Source of the DNA: Cololabis saira
Taxonomy: Eukaryota; Chordata; Actinopteri; Beloniformes; Belonidae
Assembly: GCF_033807715.1 (NCBI RefSeq)
Contig: NC_084599.1
Span: 28,814,625 to 28,878,624, forward strand
DNA: 64,000 nt
Direction: 5' to 3'
The notes below the pieces were generated by a model. The model had not been told where the DNA came from. It made no database searches and saw only the letters and a program-made list of their open reading frames with translations. The position numbers and the translations under genes are program-made. Of the stretch, positions 58,236-64,000 are shown piece after piece (within the stretch, counting starts at the first letter, position 1; the number at the start of each line of letters is the position of its first letter).

Positions 58236-59558
58236 CCGTCATCACAGCAAGGAAGAGACGTCACGCTTTGATCAGCAAGGAATGGAAATCACATCTTCAT
58301 GGACAGAAATCATAACAGATCTTTGATTTGAGGGCATTGTTTTTTTGGAGTAAAAATACAAAAATAAGATCAACAGTCTTTCAAGCAAAATGTAACATTT
58401 TACAATGACATGATCATTGCATGCAAAATGTATGGCTTGTTTAATAATTTTGTCAGGAGATATTATTTTTATGTAATTGATGAACATGCTACAGCAGAAA
58501 CATGACAATGGGTTAAGGTTTTATCCATTGATTGTTAAACAATTGTTATGTCAGCTATTACTTTTAAATACCTGACTTGTTCCTTGTGTGTTATCATCAC
58601 ATGCAAATCAAAGTATTTTTTGGGCCTTTTTTAATCATCTTGATGTTTTCAGAAATCAGGACTCAGGTCCTACATGAGACAATGAGACTGTTTTGTAGTG
58701 CAAGTGAGGTTAGTACAAATTAATTTCAAGACTGCAAGTCACAGAATAGCTCTTGTAAAAGACACTAGGTTTAACAAAAAGCCCAAGGGTTTGTTCTGTC
58801 AGCCCAGTAGCTCATTAGCTCCTACAGCAATAGCACTAGGATTTTATTGTGCCACTGTGGGATGTTGAGTAATGTGTTGCCTTAAACTGAGGTAATCTAG
58901 CCAGTCGCTCTCCGGAGAGCCCAAGTTCAAATTAAAAATTCAATGTTTATGGGCATGTTTGAGTCAGTGCTAGACAGAGGATCAGATATGTGGGGTCTTT
59001 CTACGAGAAACAAACAAAGTACTTGTTGTTGAAAAGGTATTAGAAGCAACTCAGGGTTCGTTTTTGCGAAAGCTTAATCTAAAATTAAACACAGCAGCTG
59101 ATTTTAGTGTTTCAAGCATTTTCCCAATAGGTTTAATCAGCTGCAGAAATAGAAGTATTACATGATATAACCACTGCAATAGAAGTAGCATAAAAAAGTG
59201 TTATTAAAGAAAGATGGTCACTGATTAAAATTTGTATGGATACAGTCTGTTTTTTTGTAAAATTGAATAAGCATTACCAGAAATGTATAATAATTTTCAT
59301 TTACTTTTGATCATTTGAAAAACCAGACTGTTTTTAGAACACTGATCAATTGGTGTTCTTTTGAAAAATGAACAAATGTAGGCTACTTCTTTCCTGCTGG
59401 TTTAAAGATAGAATTGTATTGAATCAAAATGTAATTAATATTTATTTACTGTACATCACTTTATTTCTCCTTCGTTTGTTTTTCTTTTTTTAAAGCTTTT
59501 TAATTGTTTAATGAAAAATAATCTGCTTTTAATGTTAATTGTGTCACATGTAAAATAA
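58236..59558 (+). other. pex11g: Probable 3' UTR of pex11g
   Basis: 1.3 kb of AT-rich sequence without a gene, ending near AATAAA at about 59,553. Confidence 0.5.
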
Positions 59559-59819
59559 ACGACCGATATATATTTTTTCTCTCTTCGATCCAACAATTGG
59601 TATTTGATTAAATTGGACTTGAAGGTTCAATACTTTCAACTGTTGCCTTCCAGTACCTGAATAACATGTCGTAAAAGGGGAATCTCCGACGCTAATAATA
59701 TGAAACATGCTGCATCTTCATTTGCATTCTTCAGTCATAGTTTTTTTTTTTTTGAATGGTTTTAATAAGTATGTTGTCGTTATGGATGTTGTATGTTTAC
59801 GCGTTTGTAGTTATGCACA

Positions 59820-60144
59820 GTGCAGAAAAAAGTAAACAGGAACACCGACCACGATTACGGAAGCTCCGTGAGGACGTGAACTCAGCACAAGCAACGAGCC
59901 AGTAAATAAAAGCTGCTAGTCGGCAACAACTGCAACAATGAGAGTCAGTTTGACTAATTACAGTCTCGATGGTCTTTCATACAAGTGTTTTATGTACACA
60001 TGTTACATTTAATCCCGTATTAGTATGACGATTCAAAAAACCACGTTCATGAGAAGGTGCAAACTCCAAACCACGTCAACCCGTCAGTCGTGGCAGCCGT
60101 GTGTGTGTGGACACAAAGAGACCGGAGAAGACTCGAAACATCAG
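59820..60144 (+). other. Probable untranslated first exon of the downstream gene
   Basis: Less AT-rich than its surroundings, with CpGs, and ends CATCAG before GTGAAAAC, a fair donor. The next exon begins after TTACAG at 63,180 and starts translation 80 bases in. The transcription start cannot be placed; the left limit is a guess. Confidence 0.4.
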
Positions 60145-60287
60145 GTGAAAACTTATCTTTTAGCCTTTAAACCATGCTGGTTTTGAAACACTAATGTTTC
60201 CATAACTTTAAGTACAGCCAGTTCAGCTGGAGTTATTCTAGCCGAGCTAACCAGTTAGCTCCAGCCCAAACTGCCAAGCTTCCCCCT

Positions 60288-61041
60288 GGTTGAGGTGAAT
60301 CCCCCTTTTAAACTTTAATTTTATTATATTTTCTGTGAGGTTTGCACCTGTTATTGCCTACCGCGGTTGAATTGGTTTGATATTGGATATTGGATATTGG
60401 ATATTGGATATTCGACATTCAACACCCATAAAACTTGTGATACATACCACTGATTTTGGTCAAACCACTTGTGATGTGTTCATGGTCATCTAATCTATAT
60501 ATCACAAAACAGTTATTATTAAAAAATCATATATATGGGCTGATTTAATGAGGTTTAATGAATTCAACACCCATAAAACTTGTGATACATAACACCGATT
60601 GTTTTATGGGTGTTGAATTCATTAAACCTCATTAAATCAGCCCATAATATGATTTTATAATAATTACTCTCTTGTGATATATAGTCTAGATGACCATGAA
60701 CACATCACAAGCAATATGACCAAAATCAGTGGTATGTATCACAAGTTTTATGGGTGTTGAATTCATTAAACCACATTAAATCAGCCCATATATATGATTT
60801 TCAAATCAGCCCATATATATGCCCATATATATGATTTTTTTTTTTTAATAATTACTGTTTTGTGATATATAGTCTAGATGAAATCAGTGGTATGTATCAC
60901 AAGTTTTATGGGTGTTGAATTCATAATATCATAATATCCAATATCCAATATCAAACCAATTCAACCGCGGTTGAGGTGAATCCCCCTTTTAAACTTTAAT
61001 TTTATTATATTTTCTGTGAGGTTTTGCACCTGTTATTGCCT
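60288..61041. repeat. Inverted-repeat element bracketed by direct repeats
   Basis: A 72-bp direct repeat (60,288-60,359 and 60,969-61,041, starting 'ggttgaggtgaatccccc') encloses inverted arms. The outermost pair is 'ccgcggttgaattggtttg' at 60,361 and its complement at about 60,950-60,968. GATATTG tandem units follow (60,378-60,410). A further pair of about 110 bp is at 60,415-60,510 and 60,660-60,770. A third small hairpin is near 60,540-60,640. Confidence 0.82.
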
Positions 61042-61103
61042 GCTGCGATCCCTGTTGTGCTTTGTAGAGAGAATCTGATGCTCCGTCTGTCATTAGCATT
61101 TAT

Positions 61104-61452
61104 TGTGTTTCAAGTTAGTTAGTTAATCTTTATTTCGGTCAATCACAAGCATAAAAATCAACAAACAAGATAACAAACATCCACAGGTTTTTCCCTGGTC
61201 TACATTGTGATTATTTTGACCGAAAAGGTCTGGGCTTGAAGCATAAAGCTTATTTTGCCCACTTTTTAACAGAATAGAATATACAAAAAGAACAAATGAA
61301 GTATCATGAGGTTACACAAAATAATAATAATAATAATAGCTGTAATAACTGTAATAATAGTAATAATAATGATAGCTCTGAAAACAGAAAGTGAAAAGAT
61401 TTCATCTCATGCATGTGTACATTCTTCTTTGTTTGCTTATTGTGCTTCTATA
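61104..61452 (-). repeat. LINE 3' UTR fragment (first part)
   Basis: The minus strand ends in a 'cgaaataaagattaactaac' tail, and an AAT microsatellite at 61,319-61,336 lies inside it. Continuous with 61,816-62,065 except for the MITE between them. Confidence 0.6.
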
Positions 61453-61813
61453 CAGAACTGTCTCAGAAAATTAGAATATTGTGATAAAGTCCTTTATTTT
61501 CTGTAATGCAAAAATGTCATACATTCTGGATTCATTACAAATCAACTGAAATATTGCAAGCCTTTTATTATTTTAATATTGATGATCATGGCTTACAGCT
61601 TAAGAAAACTCAAATATCCTATCTAAAAAAATTAGAATATTCTAGGAATCTTAAACTGTAAGCCATAATCAGCAACATTAAAATAATAAAAGGCTTGCAA
61701 TATTTCAGTTGATTTGCAATGAATCCAGAATGTATGACATTTTTGTTTTTTTAATTGCATTACAGAAAATAAAGGACTTCATCACAATATTCTAATTTTC
61801 TGAGACAGTCCTG
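61453..61813. mobile_element. TA-flanked MITE (CAGGACTGTCTCAGAAAATT ends), long copy
   Basis: The ends are CAGAACTGTCTCAGAAAATT and its near complement, flanked by TA (61,451-61,452; 61,814-61,815). The arms are inverted over about 150 bp. It interrupts a LINE fragment. Confidence 0.9.
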
Positions 61814-61815
61814 TA

Positions 61816-62065
61816 TATGTGTCCATTACCTTTGCTTTGAATAATAACTTATATGCTTTTATTGAGTTTGCTAATTTAAGGTCGTTGTCTAATGAGTTCC
61901 ACAGTTTTACCCCTAAATCGGATATACATCTGCGCTTTGTGTTTGTTCTTACTGCTGTTGTCTTAAACATTGCTGTTCCCCTGAGGTCAAGTTTTTCCTA
62001 TTGCTTATAGATCTGCTATTATAAGGAGGCTCATACTGAAGTAGTCCCACTGAAAGGTATATTCT
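61816..62065 (-). pseudogene. LINE reverse transcriptase C-terminal fragment
   Basis: The minus strand encodes RTNTKRRCISDLGVKLWNSL and then NSIKAYKLLFK, a typical end of a LINE polyprotein. Only the C-terminus remains, and its tail lies on the other side of the MITE. Confidence 0.7.
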
Positions 62066-62223
62066 TAAAAGTTTAATTCATAATAGATCTGCAGAAATGC
62101 ATATCTCAGAAATGTACATCTCAAGGACTGCACATTTATTTTTATGCTGTTAAATGCACATTAAGGTGTGAAATGATGTGTAATATTTGGTTTATATTGT
62201 ACATACGCCTACATACTGTACAC

Positions 62224-63059
62224 CAGTGGCGGCTGGTGCTAAAAATGTTTTGGGGGGGGGGCACAATTTACCTTGGCATACATAGGGGTGTAACGGTACA
62301 CAGAAGTCACGCTTAGGTACAAGCTTGGTATAATGGGGAAAAAGGAAAGGTAGAAAATAATATTTTGGTCCTTTTAATTTTGAAAAATGTAACCATCTAA
62401 CTATGGCTTAATGGTCATAAGTTTTAGTGAAGCAGTTCAGTTATGCTGCAGTGGGAAAAGAGTTTGGGTTCAGCTTATTTTACACATTAAAGAGAAGAAA
62501 AACATTAACATTTCCATTGTTCTGTCTGGAATTTATATTATTTGAAAAGATAACATTTCTTTCTTTCAGATATTTGATAATATACAAAATCAACAAATAT
62601 TACTTCAAACGCAAGTGTTGTTTAACCTATTTAAAACAAATGTAAAAAGCTGGTTTGTGTAGTTCAGTTTGATTTTCTAAAAAATAATGAATTGTCCAAT
62701 CACATTATTGACAAGACTGCAGTGCGTACCTTTTACGAATCTAATTCAAACCAATTAAAAGAGATCCTCAGGTCACGTGCTTATCAAATGTTTACACCGG
62801 ATTCTGTTTGACCTGCTTACCCGCTTACTACCGCAAGTAAATAAAATGAAATAAAAAAGATTTTGTGACCAAATAAATATTTAAACAACATTGCATTACT
62901 ATTGACAGTCACCCACAGACTGAAATAACACCTTTTTTTTTTTTATATATAATTATATGCATCTTACAGCATGTTTTTTATCTTATTTTTATTTTATTCT
63001 TCTTCTCTTGATTTGATGGAGGCGGCGCCCTAGCGCCCTCTACTGACCAGCCGCCACTG
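62224..63059. mobile_element. hAT element in the intron of the downstream gene
   Basis: The ends are CAGTGGCGGCTGGT and ACCAGCCGCCACTG, with an exact 8-bp duplication CTGTACAC at 62,216-62,223 and 63,060-63,067. 836 bp, no transposase frame. It ends about 120 bases before the next coding exon's acceptor. Confidence 0.93.
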
Positions 63060-63260
63060 CTGTACACACGTCTATTTTTTCTGTCTTGATGGTCAGGAGC
63101 AATGAGAACATGAGTGAGTGCCTTGTCTGCGACATATTCACACTTTAATGCTAGTGGTCTTTTACTGCTTACACTTACAGGAATCCAGGAATCATCCCAG
63201 ATAATTCTGCTGCACCGTGACCTCTACGGGAGGTTGTCCTCTGATAGGCTTTTTTATAAA

Positions 63261-64000
63261 ATGGACTCGGACTGCGACCACGTTGATCAGTCAGCCTCTG
63301 GACCTGCAGACCCGGAGTCTGATTTGATCCCAGTAAATGGAGCTTCAGGAGGAGAAGAACGTCTGACTGTGGCAGCTGTGCCAAAATCAGAGGTAGAGGA
63401 TCTTGATTCTTACAACCTGTTTGAGCCTCCTCCCTTAGACTGGCGGTCAGACTCTTCCAGCGAAGCAGGTTCAGCAGACGATCTGGTCGACCCCAGCCTG
63501 CTTCCCTCTGCTGACAGTCTGGAAACACCATGTCTGAGAGAGTCAGTATTGCTGCCTTCAGATGAGAGAGATATTTTAACTTCACTTGACACAAATCCAC
63601 AGGTTCCTCTCGGAAATGTAGCAGAGCTAGTCCAGGATACAGAAGTGAAATTGCAAGGAGAAGACGAAGCAGCTGAGAAAGAGGTGGAGGTGAGTGCTGA
63701 GGGTGTAGAGGAAGATCAAGAAGAGGTGACATTTGGAGACATCGAGAGACGTGTTAATGAAGAGGAAGGTGAGGTTGTTAACAGGAGATCAGATGATGAA
63801 GACCACAGCCACATCCACACCCTGCTCAGCCAGCTCCAGTTAAAGGACAACGATTCCCATCCTTCCACTTACAATCACAAGTCCAGCCTGCCTGAGCAGG
63901 CAGTTCCTGGTGCCTCCGTGTTAACAGACGACAGCAGCGAAACCACTGGACTGCTGTTCTCTGAAAGCCACCACAGTGACCTGCTTGGACTATTGCAGTG
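63261..64000 (+). CDS. Unrecognised acidic protein, N-terminal part (runs off the window)
   Basis: Not recognised. The exon starts after ACACTTACAG (63,180); ATG at 63,261 in a fair context (aaaATGG) opens a frame with no stop to the window end, 246 codons so far. Seen: MDSDCDHVDQSASGPADPES at the start, a strongly acidic, Ser- and Glu-rich, apparently disordered chain with LFEPPPLDWRSDSS, then VTFGDIERRVNEEE, a helical HIHTLLSQLQL segment and LLFSESHHSDLLGLLQ. No membrane segment, signal peptide or enzyme motif appears in this part. Codon use and length argue for a real gene; the functional domains are probably downstream. Confidence 0.8.
   Translation, partial: MDSDCDHVDQSASGPADPESDLIPVNGASGGEERLTVAAVPKSEVEDLDSYNLFEPPPLDWRSDSSSEAGSADDLVDPSLLPSADSLETPCLRESVLLPSDERDILTSLDTNPQVPLGNVAELVQDTEVKLQGEDEAAEKEVEVSAEGVEEDQEEVTFGDIERRVNEEEGEVVNRRSDDEDHSHIHTLLSQLQLKDNDSHPSTYNHKSSLPEQAVPGASVLTDDSSETTGLLFSESHHSDLLGLLQ

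Overview
This window looks like teleost fish nuclear DNA. It has vertebrate multi-exon genes with GT-AG introns, long dinucleotide microsatellites, tRNA-headed SINEs, many hAT and TA-flanked MITEs, CR1/L2/Rex-like LINE tails and one intact Ty3/gypsy element. The species cannot be read from it.

Layout. 1-7.3 kb is repeat-rich and intergenic, with two large (TA)n tracts and possible decayed exons at 320-975. 7,400-11,523 (+) is a two-exon prostaglandin E2 receptor of the EP4 type. 18,359-33,524 (-) is slc35e1 in six coding exons, with introns full of hAT elements and MITEs; 14.3-18.36 kb is probably its 3' UTR. 33.7-38.4 kb is intergenic and holds two dead LINE copies. 39,725-44,340 (-) is med26 in three coding exons. 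45,228-53,455 (-) is a complete Ty3/gypsy retrotransposon inside a compound microsatellite. 54,332-58,235 (+) is pex11g in five coding exons. From about 59.8 kb to the window end is an unrecognised gene (+): a probable untranslated first exon, a 3-kb intron of nested repeats, and a 740-base open coding exon that leaves the window.

slc35e1 and med26 are also neighbours on human 19p13, so that pair is conserved. An EP4-type receptor beside them is not the human arrangement, where PTGER4 is on chromosome 5; it may be an extra fish paralogue. The genes act in unrelated processes (PGE2 signalling, membrane transport, transcription, peroxisome division) and form no operon-like unit.

The most unusual signal is inside the two identical LTRs of the gypsy element. 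A 98-bp block occurs twice. One copy is contiguous; the other is split by 202 bp that, on the element's sense strand, has exact GT-AG intron ends and is followed by a second strong donor. The LTR seems to carry a spliced copy of part of itself.
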